Shown here in pieces: positions 1 to 7,930 of a stretch of DNA of 64,000 nt; positions within the stretch are counted from its first letter, which is position 1, and every line of letters starts with the position of its first letter. The stretch lies in contig NZ_FNFB01000031.1 of NCBI RefSeq assembly GCF_900100395.1, forward strand, positions 1 to 64,000. The letters are read 5' to 3'. The DNA is from Nonomuraea maritima (GTDB lineage: Bacteria > Actinomycetota > Actinomycetes > Streptosporangiales > Streptosporangiaceae). A program made the translations under genes and the position numbers. Under the pieces are notes generated by a model. The model was not told the origin of the DNA. It did not search any database and worked only from the letters and a program-made list of their open reading frames with translations.

Positions 1-269
1 TGGTCGCCGAACTGGCCCGCTTCGCCGAGGCCAACGCCGACTGGTTACGTATCTACCAGCTTCCGGCCTACGCCCCCGACCTGAACCCGACTGAAGGCGT
101 CTGGTCGCTGATGCGGCGCTCCATGGCCAACTTCGTGGTCACCGACCTGACCACACTCGTCCGGATCGTCAAGCGCAAGCTCAAGAAGATTCAGTACCGG
201 CCCCACCTGATCGATGGCTGCCTGGCTCAGACCGGACTCATCATCGAGGAGACCACCGTGACCACATGA
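1..269 (+). CDS. IS630-family transposase, C-terminal end (cut by window edge)
   Basis: An open frame enters from the left edge (first full codon at base 3) and stops with TGA at 267-269, giving 88 residues. It carries LPAYAPDLNPTEGVW, which matches the last part of the DDE core of IS630/Tc1-type transposases, where the final acidic residue follows the S/APDLNP segment. The tail is basic (VKRKLKKIQ), as usual in this family. The upstream part lies outside the window, so I cannot say whether the element is intact. No terminal inverted repeat was recognised downstream. Confidence 0.8.
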   Translation, partial: VAELARFAEANADWLRIYQLPAYAPDLNPTEGVWSLMRRSMANFVVTDLTTLVRIVKRKLKKIQYRPHLIDGCLAQTGLIIEETTVTT

Positions 270-462
270 CCGGCTCTACGAATTCAACCTGTGTATGGCA
301 GCGATATCTCATGTACCAGTCCACCGGCTTCCCGTCCGCCTCGTCCGCCCGAAGGACAGGGGCCGCAGAATCCCGCCTGACCAAGTGCGTTCGGTAGCGG
401 CGAGCAGGTCGAACATTCCGGCTGGTGTTTGCTCACCAAGGGCGCGACGGGCCAGAGCCGGG

Positions 463-909
463 TCAAGAGAAGTGGACTTCAGGGGCAGGCCAGGCACCGT
501 CTTCCGTGAACTGTGATCCCCAGTAGAACGGGTTCACGTCACGAAGAGTGCGAACGCCCCACCCCGTCACGCTGGAGTCGTCAGGCACACCGACTTGTAC
601 GTCAGGCCCCCACAGCGCCAAACGCTCCTGGCAGATGCCGCACGGGGGAAGGACGAGGACGCGGTCACGTTCGGAAGCCCGATAAACGCACACCGATGCA
701 GTGACCTTCTTGTTGAGCGTGTAGGCCTGGCAGATGGCACCGGTCTCATGACACAGCGAAACTCCGCCATTCAGGTTGTCCAAGCCGACGCTGGTGAGGA
801 TCTCCCCGTCCTCCAGGTAGACGGCCGCCGCACCACCTGGCTCATCGACCGGCCATCGCCGATCCATCTGCGCGATGGCCGCGTCCACCAGAGTTTGATC
901 AAGCTGCAT
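463..909 (-). CDS. Cytidine deaminase / blasticidin-S deaminase-like protein
   Basis: A 148-residue protein with both zinc signatures of the cytidine deaminase fold: C53-H54-E55 (CHE, zinc ligand plus proton-shuttling Glu) and PPC90GIC93, the PCxxC pair. Free cytidine deaminases and blasticidin-S deaminases share this arrangement and act on nucleosides in the cytosol; which substrate is used cannot be told from sequence. The ATG at 909 was chosen; an in-frame ATG at 927 and a TTG at 930 are alternatives, and none has a strong ribosome site. It lies between an IS630 end and a tRNA, so it may have been acquired. Confidence 0.75.
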   Translation of the reverse strand: MQLDQTLVDAAIAQMDRRWPVDEPGGAAAVYLEDGEILTSVGLDNLNGGVSLCHETGAICQAYTLNKKVTASVCVYRASERDRVLVLPPCGICQERLALWGPDVQVGVPDDSSVTGWGVRTLRDVNPFYWGSQFTEDGAWPAPEVHFS

Positions 910-1209
910 GCAGGCATCGTGCCACATCAAGGCGGCCAGATCCTTGACGCCCTGGGCTCAGAACCGCTCCCGACCAGAACCTTCCTGCTGGAACGGATGA
1001 CGAAGATCAAACCCTGACTGACAGGTACGGACCAGACGACCACGATCCCGGCCTGCGAAGCAGCCACATCTCGTCCACCACACACCGAGCACCGTCCGAA
1101 TGTCCACTCCACGACCTCCGGCACACGGCGAGATCACGTGAGCGCGTCCAGACGGCAGCTGATGAGCGACCGCCCCGCAGCGTGATCGCTGGCCGGGCTC
1201 GTTTTCAGG

Positions 1210-1281
1210 TGGGCGGTACTGGGTTCGAACCAGTGACCCCTCGCTTGTAAGGCGAGTGCTCTACCGCTGAGCTAACCGCCC
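1210..1281 (-). tRNA. tRNA-Val (anticodon UAC)
   Basis: The minus strand folds as a cloverleaf: acceptor arms GGGCGGT and ACCGCCC pair over 7 bp, the D-arm reads GCTCAGCGGTAGAGC, the anticodon stem CTCGC/GCGAG encloses CTTACAA with anticodon TAC, and the T-loop contains GGTTCGAACCC. The discriminator is A and CCA is not encoded. It reads GUA codons, which this genome uses in a distinctive context (see findings). Confidence 0.96.
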
Positions 1282-1298
1282 CTGATCGGCACTACACC

Positions 1299-2249
1299 TT
1301 ACGACACCAACGGCTCCGACCGCACATCCACCGACCAGTCAGGTCCCAGTTCGGGGCGGCCGGCTGCCCGCCAGCCCAAGAGGCCCGCGCCGAGCATTCC
1401 GGCGTCCACCCCCAGCGCGGCCGGGATCAGCGGCGGCGCCTCGCGGAAGGCCAGGCGCTTGATGAGGCGGGTGCGTACGGGGTCGAAGAGGGCCGGGCCC
1501 GCCTGGGCCAGGCCGCCGCCGAGGACGATCACCGAGGGGTCCAGGAGCAGCGTGTACGTCGCCAGGGCCAGCGAGAGGGCCTCCACGGCCTCGTCCCACA
1601 CCTCGATGGCGATCGGGTCGTCGGAGGAGACCACCTGTTCGGCCCGGACGCCCTCGACGCCGGCCCGCTGGCTGTAGCGCCGGCCGACCGAGGCCGCCGA
1701 CGCGTACGTCTCCAGGCAGCCGAACTGGCCGCACGCGCACTGTTCGCCGTCGGGGAACACCGGGGTGTGACCGATCTCGCCGGCCCAGCCGGACGACCCG
1801 CCGTACGGTTCCCCGCGGATGATCGAGGCTCCGGCGATGCCCGTGCCGATGGGGAGGAAGAGGAAGTCGGACACGCCGCGTCCCGAGCCGAGGATGCTCT
1901 CCGCCAGCCCCCCGGTGCGGACGTCGTGCCCCAGCATGATGGGGATGTCCAGGGTGGTGAAGGCGGTGGCGGGGACGTCGCGCCAGCCCAGGTTCGTCGC
2001 GTAGATCGCGGAGTGCTCGGACACCAGGCCCGGCACGGCGAGGCCGACCCCGGCCGGTTCGCCGTCGCCGGAGGAGGCCAGGTGGCTGATGAACGCGGAG
2101 ATGGCGGCCACGACCGCGTCCGGGCCCTCGGCCCGGGGGGTCGGCCGGCGCTCGCTCAGCAGCACCACGCCGGTGTCGCTGACCAGGCCGCCCTTCATGG
2201 ACGTGCCACCGACGTCAAGCGCGACAACGAACGAACTCTTAGCGGACAC
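1299..2249 (-). CDS. ROK-family sugar kinase (glucokinase-like)
   Basis: A 316-residue ROK kinase. The N-terminal phosphate-binding loop DVGGTSMKG is at residues 12-20, the catalytic Asp lies in GHD109, and the ROK zinc site follows: H161 in EIGHT with Cys 171, 173 and 178 (CxC-4-C). Members phosphorylate glucose or other hexoses at C6 with ATP in the cytosol; some are repressors, but no DNA-binding domain precedes the kinase here. The start is GTG at 2249 with no visible ribosome site; a -10-like TATCGT sits 8 nt upstream, so the message may be leaderless. The product could equally be specific for N-acetylated sugars. Confidence 0.88.
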   Translation of the reverse strand: MSAKSSFVVALDVGGTSMKGGLVSDTGVVLLSERRPTPRAEGPDAVVAAISAFISHLASSGDGEPAGVGLAVPGLVSEHSAIYATNLGWRDVPATAFTTLDIPIMLGHDVRTGGLAESILGSGRGVSDFLFLPIGTGIAGASIIRGEPYGGSSGWAGEIGHTPVFPDGEQCACGQFGCLETYASAASVGRRYSQRAGVEGVRAEQVVSSDDPIAIEVWDEAVEALSLALATYTLLLDPSVIVLGGGLAQAGPALFDPVRTRLIKRLAFREAPPLIPAALGVDAGMLGAGLLGWRAAGRPELGPDWSVDVRSEPLVS

Positions 2250-2257
2250 GAAAGGGA

Positions 2258-2263
2258 ACGATA
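2258..2263 (-). promoter_or_regulatory. Candidate -10 box of a leaderless ROK kinase mRNA
   Basis: On the minus strand TATCGT ends 8 nt before the GTG start of the kinase. Transcription from the usual distance would start within a few bases of the GTG, and no Shine-Dalgarno sequence lies between. I saw no convincing -35 box, so this is tentative. Confidence 0.35.
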
Positions 2264-2505
2264 GCGCAGCTCAACAAATGTCTGGAAAGGCCGCCCGACG
2301 GGCGCTCACCCCCGTACGCCCTTCCACCCCAGGTGCCGCACGCCGTCCGGCTCGCGGTCCGACACCGCTCAGGTCCCGGGCAGGACGCCCTCCCGACCCG
2401 TTTCCCGACGCGGCCAACGACTACCCGACCCGGTGCCCAGGAGCCTTTCAGCGGCCCTCACACCGCTCTCAAGCGCCCGTGCGGGCCTGCCACCCACCCC
2501 GAGGC

Positions 2506-2823
2506 TCAGGCGCGGCCCAGGACGCGGTTCAGGGCCGCCTCCACCTCCGCGGCCAGCCCCGGAGGGGCCGCGACCGTCGCGGTCCGCACCGTCTCGGGCG
2601 CCCGTGCCGTCCGTACGGCTCCACACGCCCGGCACTCGACCTCGCCGAGCCGGCAGATCAACGTCCTGGACCCACAGGTCGCGCAGGAGTCGAGGTCGAG
2701 GTCGTGCAGCCGTTGGCAGTCGGGACAGACGAGCACCTGCGACTCGTCGCGCACACCACGCTGCCAGGGACTCGCCCCGCGCACCGGGTCCGTCTGCCGG
2801 GCCCCGCAGCGGTAGCAGGGCAT
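2506..2823 (-). CDS. Small zinc-ribbon protein, function unknown
   Basis: A 105-residue protein with four CxxC knuckles in the first 70 residues (CYRC, CPDC, CATC, CRAC), spaced like two zinc ribbons side by side. The remaining part is a short Ala/Val-rich helix. The ATG at 2823 has GGAGGA five bases upstream. Neighbouring knuckle pairs of this type bind nucleic acid or act as structural zinc sites; nothing here tells which. It is the gene immediately downstream of the peroxiredoxin on the same strand (18-nt gap), so the two are probably co-transcribed. Confidence 0.7.
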   Translation of the reverse strand: MPCYRCGARQTDPVRGASPWQRGVRDESQVLVCPDCQRLHDLDLDSCATCGSRTLICRLGEVECRACGAVRTARAPETVRTATVAAPPGLAAEVEAALNRVLGRA

Positions 2824-2841
2824 CGATTCCTCCGTACGAAG

Positions 2842-3306
2842 TCACGAAATGTCGGCGAGCGCCTTGACGTAGTCGGCCACGTCACGCGCCTGGGAGCTCG
2901 GGTTGACCACCGACCAGCGGATCACACCCTCGCGGTCGATGACGAAGGTGCCGCGCTGCGCGACGCCCTTCGCCTCGTCGAAGACACCGTACGCCCGGGC
3001 CACCTGTCCGTGCGGCCAGAAGTCGGAGAGCAGCGAGAACGTGAAGCCCTCGCGATCGGCCCACGCACGATGGGCGAACACGGAGTCGACGGACACCGTC
3101 AGCACCTGCGCGTCGTCGATCGGATGATCGCGCAGGACAGACAGCTCACCGTGACAGATCCCGCTGAACGCCAGCGGGTAGAAGACCAGCACGACCTTGC
3201 GTCCCCGGAACCGGGACAGTCTCACCGGAGCGCCGTGCTGGTCCTGCAGCTCGAAATCGGGAGCCAGGGCGCCGACCTCGGCAGGATGCGCTTTCACGGT
3301 CACCAT
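2842..3306 (-). CDS. ahpE: AhpE-type peroxiredoxin
   Basis: A 154-residue thioredoxin-fold peroxidase. PLAFSGICHGEL contains the peroxidatic cysteine and matches the AhpE signature seen in Mycobacterium (PLAFTGIC). LSDFWPHG and RGTFVIDREG are also typical of this one-cysteine subgroup, which reduces peroxides and peroxynitrite and is recycled by mycothiol or mycoredoxin in actinobacteria. No second resolving cysteine is present. The ATG at 3306 is used here; in-frame GTGs at 3303 and 3297 are possible, the latter better spaced from AGGATGG. Confidence 0.9.
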   Translation of the reverse strand: MVTVKAHPAEVGALAPDFELQDQHGAPVRLSRFRGRKVVLVFYPLAFSGICHGELSVLRDHPIDDAQVLTVSVDSVFAHRAWADREGFTFSLLSDFWPHGQVARAYGVFDEAKGVAQRGTFVIDREGVIRWSVVNPSSQARDVADYVKALADIS

Positions 3307-3333
3307 CCTGCCGTACGGCAGGCGCTCGGGCTC

Positions 3334-3762
3334 TTACCGGCGGCCCTTCGGTGTGACCAGTCTCGTACCGGACCAATCGGGTGCGGCGGAGATGCTGCTG
3401 GTCTGCGAGAGACCTGCGGTCGCCGCGTCCTCCCCGATGTCGCTCGGCTCCACGTGGCCCTCGCGCCCGGCCTTGGGAGTGAGCAGCCAGATCTGGCCGC
3501 CGTCGGCGAGTGATCGCATGGCGTTGGTCAGAGCGTCGAACAGGTCTCCGTCTCCATCGCGCCACCACAGCAGCACCACGTCGACGACGTCGTCACTGTC
3601 CTCGTCCAGCAGCTCGTTGCCGGTCAGGTTCTCGATGGAGTCGCGCAGCTTGTCGTCGACGTCCTCGTCCCAACCGATCTCCTGCACCACCTGACCCGGC
3701 TTGAGGCCGAGTCGTTCGGCCAGGCCGCGCTCGCCCTGCGCCTGACCCGCGGTCGCGCTCAC
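3334..3762 (-). CDS. DUF3052 family protein
   Basis: A 142-residue actinobacterial protein of the DUF3052 family, which is usually encoded close to aceE. The GTG start at 3762 is decided by a strong AGGAGGG six bases upstream (3769-3775). LAERLGLKPGQVVQEIGWDED and an acidic middle segment (DEDSDDVVDVVLLWWRDGDGD) are visible; no catalytic motif or membrane segment is seen. The fold is predicted soluble and its function is not known. It lies divergent from aceE with DUF1918 and YjbQ between. Confidence 0.85.
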   Translation of the reverse strand: MSATAGQAQGERGLAERLGLKPGQVVQEIGWDEDVDDKLRDSIENLTGNELLDEDSDDVVDVVLLWWRDGDGDLFDALTNAMRSLADGGQIWLLTPKAGREGHVEPSDIGEDAATAGLSQTSSISAAPDWSGTRLVTPKGRR

Positions 3763-3879
3763 GTTTATCCCTCCTGCTTGAGTGGCCCCGCTTATGCGGT
3801 TTATCGCTTCGGCACAGTCCACACGCTGTGACCCTCAGTCGTCAACGGTCGCCACGGGTACGGCCGTAGTCGGTCAGAA

Positions 3880-4284
3880 TCAATCAGACAAAAACGACAG
3901 GCGAACCTGGCGTTGCGGGTTGTCGACGTTCAGGTCCACAAGCGCCACGGACTGCCACATGCCCAGCGCCATATGCCCGTCCAGCACGGGGATCGTGACG
4001 TACGGCGGGATGAGCGCGGGCATGACATGAGACCTGCCGTGGCCGCGCGAACCGTGGGCATGACGCCAGCGGTCGTCGGCCGGAAGCAGGTCACGCAGAG
4101 CCGCCAGCAGGTCGTGGTCGCTGCCCGAACCAAGTTCGAGCAGCGCCACCCCCGCTGTGGCGTGCGGCACGAACACGTGCAGCAGTCCGTCCCCCTGATC
4201 ACGTACGAACGCGGCGCATTCGGACGTGATGTCGTGCACCGTCTCGCGCGAACCCGTGGACACCGCGAAGATTTCGGATCTCAC
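3880..4284 (-). CDS. YjbQ / UPF0047 family protein
   Basis: A 134-residue protein matching the whole YjbQ family. The HVFVPHATAGVALLE segment, the central HGSRGHGRSHVMP stretch and the terminal LGMWQSVALVDLN all correspond to conserved family positions; the histidines probably bind metal. Some members have weak thiamine-phosphate synthase activity in vitro, but the physiological role is unsettled. The start is GTG at 4284. It follows DUF1918 by 9 nt on the same strand, so the pair forms a small operon. Confidence 0.87.
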   Translation of the reverse strand: MRSEIFAVSTGSRETVHDITSECAAFVRDQGDGLLHVFVPHATAGVALLELGSGSDHDLLAALRDLLPADDRWRHAHGSRGHGRSHVMPALIPPYVTIPVLDGHMALGMWQSVALVDLNVDNPQRQVRLSFLSD

Positions 4285-4293
4285 GCGGAAAGC

Positions 4294-4476
4294 TTACTTA
4301 TGGACGACGAGGGCATCGGGCCCCGGAAACACCAGGACGGTGTGCCCGTCGTCGAACTCCACCATGAACGGAGGCGTGCCGTCCGGCCCCATGACCTCCG
4401 TGATCACCCCGGTCCGGTCCCTTTCGCCCACGGCATTCGCGTGAACCAGGAGCCGGTCTCCAACCGTCGCCTTCAT
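4294..4476 (-). CDS. DUF1918 small protein
   Basis: A 60-residue protein (MKATVGDRLLVHANAVG...) that fills the DUF1918 family, a single SH3-like beta barrel with the GVITEVMGPDGTPPFMVEFDDGH core. ATG at 4476 has GGAGGT one base upstream of the usual spacing window; longer in-frame extensions lack family similarity. Function unknown; widespread in actinobacteria. Reads away from aceE, so the 519-bp region between carries both promoters. Confidence 0.85.
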   Translation of the reverse strand: MKATVGDRLLVHANAVGERDRTGVITEVMGPDGTPPFMVEFDDGHTVLVFPGPDALVVHK

Positions 4477-4802
4477 ACCTCCAGATTGGTACGCGGAATG
4501 CCGGACGAAAAGCGAGATTCGAAACCTTTGCCCCTTCTCTAGAGGGAGGCCCAAAATTGATGGAACCGTTACGCGCCGCTGATGCCCGGCACCCGCCATC
4601 GCCGTACGCCATCAGACCGGGCGCCGGCACCGATCCCCAGGAGCCCTTGAGGGCGCGGCGGGAGGGACGGCGGCTAGACTCGCGCCGCACAACCGCCCTC
4701 CAGCGGGTGAGAACCTCCCCTGATCGGGGGAGGGGAAAGGTTACGCCACAAGGCTGAGGGCAAGGATAGGCATACGAGCGAAATTTCATCCGTTTTCCTG
4801 TC

Positions 4803-4830
4803 TTGTTAAAATGCCCTAGGGATGTAACCT
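4803..4830 (+). promoter_or_regulatory. Candidate aceE promoter
   Basis: TTGTTA at 4803-4808 and TAACCT at 4825-4830 are separated by 16 bp and resemble -35 and -10 boxes of the principal sigma factor. A start near 4837 would give a leader of about 160 nt before the GTG at 4996, including both competing hairpins. The right arm of the 9-bp inverted repeat (4824-4832) overlaps the -10 box, so it could also be an operator half. Confidence 0.45.
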
Positions 4831-4865
4831 TTGGTGGCGATTCGTCCTACCATCGGTGGTCTAGG

Positions 4866-4912
4866 CCAGAGAAGTGCCCCCTGCCAGCAGGGACACTCTG
4901 GTTACCAACCAG
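4866..4912 (+). promoter_or_regulatory. Two overlapping, mutually exclusive hairpins in the aceE leader
   Basis: Hairpin 1 pairs CCAGAG (4866-4871) with CTCTGG (4896-4901), then TG/CA and CCCTG (4879-4883) with CAGGG (4888-4892) around a CCAG loop. Hairpin 2 pairs CTGGTT (4898-4903) with AACCAG (4907-4912) around a 3-nt loop and can be extended by 4896-4897 pairing with 4914-4915. The two share bases 4898-4901, so only one can form at a time. That is the geometry of an attenuator or riboswitch; no known class was recognised. Confidence 0.5.
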
Positions 4913-4995
4913 TAGAGATGCGTTTTCTACGGCTAGCTACCAGGATGGAAGACGACCCAGACCAGACATCAGTCCATCTCGGAAGGCGAGACCCA

Positions 4996-7743
4996 GTGGC
5001 TTCCGGACGCCAGCGTTTCTCGATCATCAGCGACGGCCTACCCAGCCAACTGCCTGATGTCGACCCCAGCGAGACCAACGAGTGGCTCGAGTCGCTCGAC
5101 AACGTCGTGAAGGCCGAGGGCCGCACCAGAGCCCGCTACCTCATGCTCCGACTGCTGGAGCGGGCGCGCGAGCACCAGGTCGGCGTGCCGGGCCTGCGCA
5201 GCACCGACTACATCAACACGATCCCGCCGGAGCGCGAACCATGGTTCCCCGGCGACGAGCACGTCGAGCGGCGCATCCGCGCCTACATCCGCTGGAACGC
5301 GGCCGTCATGGTGTCGCGGGCCAACGCCCGCACCAACGTCGGCGGCCACATCGCCACCTACGCCTCGGCGGCCTCGCTCTACGAGGTCGGCTTCAACCAC
5401 TTCTTCCGCGGCAAGGACCACGGCGAGTCCGGCGACCAGGTCTTCTTCCAGGGGCACGCCGCCCCCGGCATCTACGCGCGCGCCTTCCTCGAGGGACGGC
5501 TCAACGAGTCGCAGCTGGACGCGTTCCGCCAGGAGCTGTCGCACGGGTTCCGCGGCCTGCCGTCCTACCCGCACCCGCGGCTCATGCCCGACTTCTGGGA
5601 GTTCCCCACGGTCTCGATGGGCCTGGGCCCGATCGGCGCGATCTACCAGGCGCGGTTCAACCGCTACCTGCTCAACCGCCAGATGAAGGACACGAGCCGC
5701 AGCCACGTGTGGGCGTTCCTCGGCGACGGCGAGATGGACGAGCCCGAGTCGCTCGGCGCCATCGGCCTGGCCGCGCGCGAGGAGCTCGACAACCTCACAT
5801 TCGTGATCAACTGCAACCTACAGCGGCTCGACGGCCCGGTACGCGGCAACGGCAAGATCATCCAGGAGCTGGAGTCGTACTTCCGCGGCGCCGGCTGGAA
5901 CGTCATCAAGGTCGTCTGGGGCCGCGACTGGGACCCGCTGCTCGCCGCCGACGTCGACGGCGTCCTGGTCAACCAGATGAACACCACTCCCGACGGCCAG
6001 TTCCAGACCTACTCGGTCGAGTCGGGCGCCTACATCCGCGACCACTTCTTCGGCTCCGACCCGCGCCTGCGCAAGATGGTCGAGCACCTCACCGACGACG
6101 ACATCCGCAAGCTGTCGCGCGGCGGCCACGACTACCGCAAGGTGTACGCGGCGTTCAAGGCGGCCCGCGAGCACGTCGGCCAGCCGACGGTGATCCTCGC
6201 CCAGACCATCAAGGGCTGGACGCTCGGCAAGGACTTCGAGGCGCGCAACGCCACGCACCAGATGAAGAAGCTCACCAAGGCCGAGCTGAAGGAGTTCCGC
6301 GACCGGCTCTACCTGCCGATCCCCGACTCCGCCCTCGAGGGCGACCTGCCGCCCTACTTCCACCCGGGCGAGGACGACCCCGAGATCCAGTACATGAAGG
6401 AGCGCCGCGCCGCGCTCGGCGGCGTGCTGCCCAAGCGCGTCCTGCGGGCCAGGCCGCTCAAGCTGCCCTCCGACGACGTCTACGGCACGTTCACCAAGGG
6501 CTCGGGCAAGCAGCAGGTCGCCACCACGATGGCGTTCGTGCGGCTGCTGAAGGACCTCATGCGCGACAAGGAGATCGGCCACCGCTTCGTGCCGGTCATC
6601 CCCGACGAGGCGCGTACGTTCGGTCTCGACGCGATGTTCCCGACCGCCAAGATCTACTCGCCGCACGGCCAGACGTACGAGGCCGTCGACAGGGACCTGC
6701 TGCTGTCGTACAAGGAGGCCGTGCAGGGGCAGATCCTGCACGAGGGCATCAGCGAGTCGGGCTCGATGGCCTCGACCATCGCGGCCGGCACCTCCTACGC
6801 CACGCACGGCGAGCACATGATCCCGATCTACATCTTCTACTCGATGTTCGGGTTCCAGCGCACCGCCGACCAGATGTGGCAGATGGCCGACCAGATGGGC
6901 CGCGGCTTCCTGCTGGGCGCCACCGCGGGCCGCACCACGCTGAACGGCGAGGGCCTGCAGCACGAGGACGGCCACACGCCGCTCATCGCCTCGACCAACC
7001 CCGGCGTGGTCGCCTACGACCCGTCGTGGGCGTTCGAGGTGGCCCACATCGTCAAGGACGGCCTGCGCCGCATGTACGGCGACCAGCCCGAGGACGTCTT
7101 CTACTACATGACCGTCTACAACGAGCCCTACCTGCAGCCGGCCCAGCCGGCGGGCATCGACGTCGACGGACTGCTCAAGGGCCTGTACAAGTTCGCCGAA
7201 GGGCCGCAGACGCCGGGGCCGAAGGCCAACATCCTGTCCTCCGGCGTGGCGGGCCCGTGGGCGCTGGAGGCGCAGCGCCTGCTGGCCGAGGACTGGGGCG
7301 TGTCGGCCGACGTCTGGTCGGCCACGTCGTGGTCCGAGCTGCGGCGCGAGGCCATGGCGTGCGACGAGTACAACCTGCTCAACCCCGACGCCGAGCAGCG
7401 CGTCCCGTACGTCACCCAGGTGCTGTCCGGGGCGCGGGGGCCGTTCGTGGGCGTCAGCGACTACATGAAGGCCGTCCAGGACCAGATCGCGCAGTGGGTC
7501 CCGGGTGACTGGTCCTCGCTCGGCACCGACGGGTTCGGCCTGTCCGACACCCGCTCGGCGCTGCGCCGGCACTTCCACGTCGACGCCGCCTCCATCACGC
7601 TGGCCGTGCTGACCAGCCTGGTCAAGCGGGACGAGCTCGACGCCGAGGTGCTGCGCGAGGCCATCGCCCGCTACCACCTGAAGAACGGCGTCACCGAGGC
7701 CGGCGGCGCCGAGAGCAACGACACCCAGTCGATGGGCATCTGA
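4996..7743 (+). CDS. aceE: Pyruvate dehydrogenase E1 component, homodimeric type
   Basis: A 915-residue E1 that decarboxylates pyruvate and passes the acetyl group to lipoyl E2, feeding acetyl-CoA to the fatty-acid genes further along. The thiamine-diphosphate motif begins GDGEMDE at residue 243 and ends with N272 in NCNLQ. The N-terminal [25 protein letters not shown] and the histidine-containing [22 protein letters not shown] match actinobacterial AceE proteins. The GTG at 4996 (VASGRQRF...) gives the N-terminus seen in homologues; an in-frame ATG at 4945 would add 17 residues. A strong terminator follows the stop codon. Confidence 0.96.
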   Translation: MASGRQRFSIISDGLPSQLPDVDPSETNEWLESLDNVVKAEGRTRARYLMLRLLERAREHQVGVPGLRSTDYINTIPPEREPWFPGDEHVERRIRAYIRWNAAVMVSRANARTNVGGHIATYASAASLYEVGFNHFFRGKDHGESGDQVFFQGHAAPGIYARAFLEGRLNESQLDAFRQELSHGFRGLPSYPHPRLMPDFWEFPTVSMGLGPIGAIYQARFNRYLLNRQMKDTSRSHVWAFLGDGEMDEPESLGAIGLAAREELDNLTFVINCNLQRLDGPVRGNGKIIQELESYFRGAGWNVIKVVWGRDWDPLLAADVDGVLVNQMNTTPDGQFQTYSVESGAYIRDHFFGSDPRLRKMVEHLTDDDIRKLSRGGHDYRKVYAAFKAAREHVGQPTVILAQTIKGWTLGKDFEARNATHQMKKLTKAELKEFRDRLYLPIPDSALEGDLPPYFHPGEDDPEIQYMKERRAALGGVLPKRVLRARPLKLPSDDVYGTFTKGSGKQQVATTMAFVRLLKDLMRDKEIGHRFVPVIPDEARTFGLDAMFPTAKIYSPHGQTYEAVDRDLLLSYKEAVQGQILHEGISESGSMASTIAAGTSYATHGEHMIPIYIFYSMFGFQRTADQMWQMADQMGRGFLLGATAGRTTLNGEGLQHEDGHTPLIASTNPGVVAYDPSWAFEVAHIVKDGLRRMYGDQPEDVFYYMTVYNEPYLQPAQPAGIDVDGLLKGLYKFAEGPQTPGPKANILSSGVAGPWALEAQRLLAEDWGVSADVWSATSWSELRREAMACDEYNLLNPDAEQRVPYVTQVLSGARGPFVGVSDYMKAVQDQIAQWVPGDWSSLGTDGFGLSDTRSALRRHFHVDAASITLAVLTSLVKRDELDAEVLREAIARYHLKNGVTEAGGAESNDTQSMGI

Positions 7744-7756
7744 ACCCGTTCATGAG

Positions 7757-7795
7757 GGCGCTCCCGTGGAAGACTCGCGGGAGCGCCGTCGTTTT
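7757..7795 (+). terminator. Rho-independent terminator after aceE
   Basis: GGCGCTCCCG (7757-7766) and CGGGAGCGCC (7778-7787) form a perfect 10-bp stem with an 11-nt loop, 13 bases after the aceE stop codon, followed by GTCGTTTTC. Confidence 0.9.
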
Positions 7796-7930
7796 CCGTC
7801 CCGCCGACACCGACCGGCGGGTGGGGCGGCACGTCGAGGAGGGGTACGTGCCGCCTCACCCGCGTTGAGTGGCGGGATCGCGTATTGTGGGCACTACCTC
7901 CCCCTAAGGCCTATGAGGGGAAGTTTGTAT

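Larger units (their letters stand above)
4477..4995. other. Gene-free region with structured aceE leader
   Basis: 519 bp without a gene between DUF1918 and aceE. It contains a strong 7-bp hairpin at 4714-4733 (CCTCCCC/GGGGAGG), a 9-bp long-range inverted repeat (AAAGGTTAC at 4736-4744, GTAACCTTT at 4824-4832), a candidate promoter at 4803-4830 and two mutually exclusive hairpins at 4866-4912. The base composition is visibly less GC-rich around 4780-4930 than in the neighbouring genes. Confidence 0.7.

Noticed and set aside
927-1124. 65-codon minus-strand frame with CSVCGGRD near the deaminase
   Set aside because: Only one CxxC pair, overlaps the beginning of the deaminase gene and has no recognisable family. 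It may be a decayed remnant but I cannot support it as a gene.
4700-4912. Known c-di-AMP (ydaO), cobalamin or TPP riboswitch upstream of aceE
   Set aside because: The characteristic conserved stretches of these classes were not found. Only unclassified stems are seen, so it is reported as an unknown leader.
5818-7677. 619-codon minus-strand open frame across aceE
   Set aside because: It is antisense to a clear aceE reading frame, has repetitive Val/Gly/Arg/Asp composition and no motif. Long antisense frames are expected in DNA with this codon bias.
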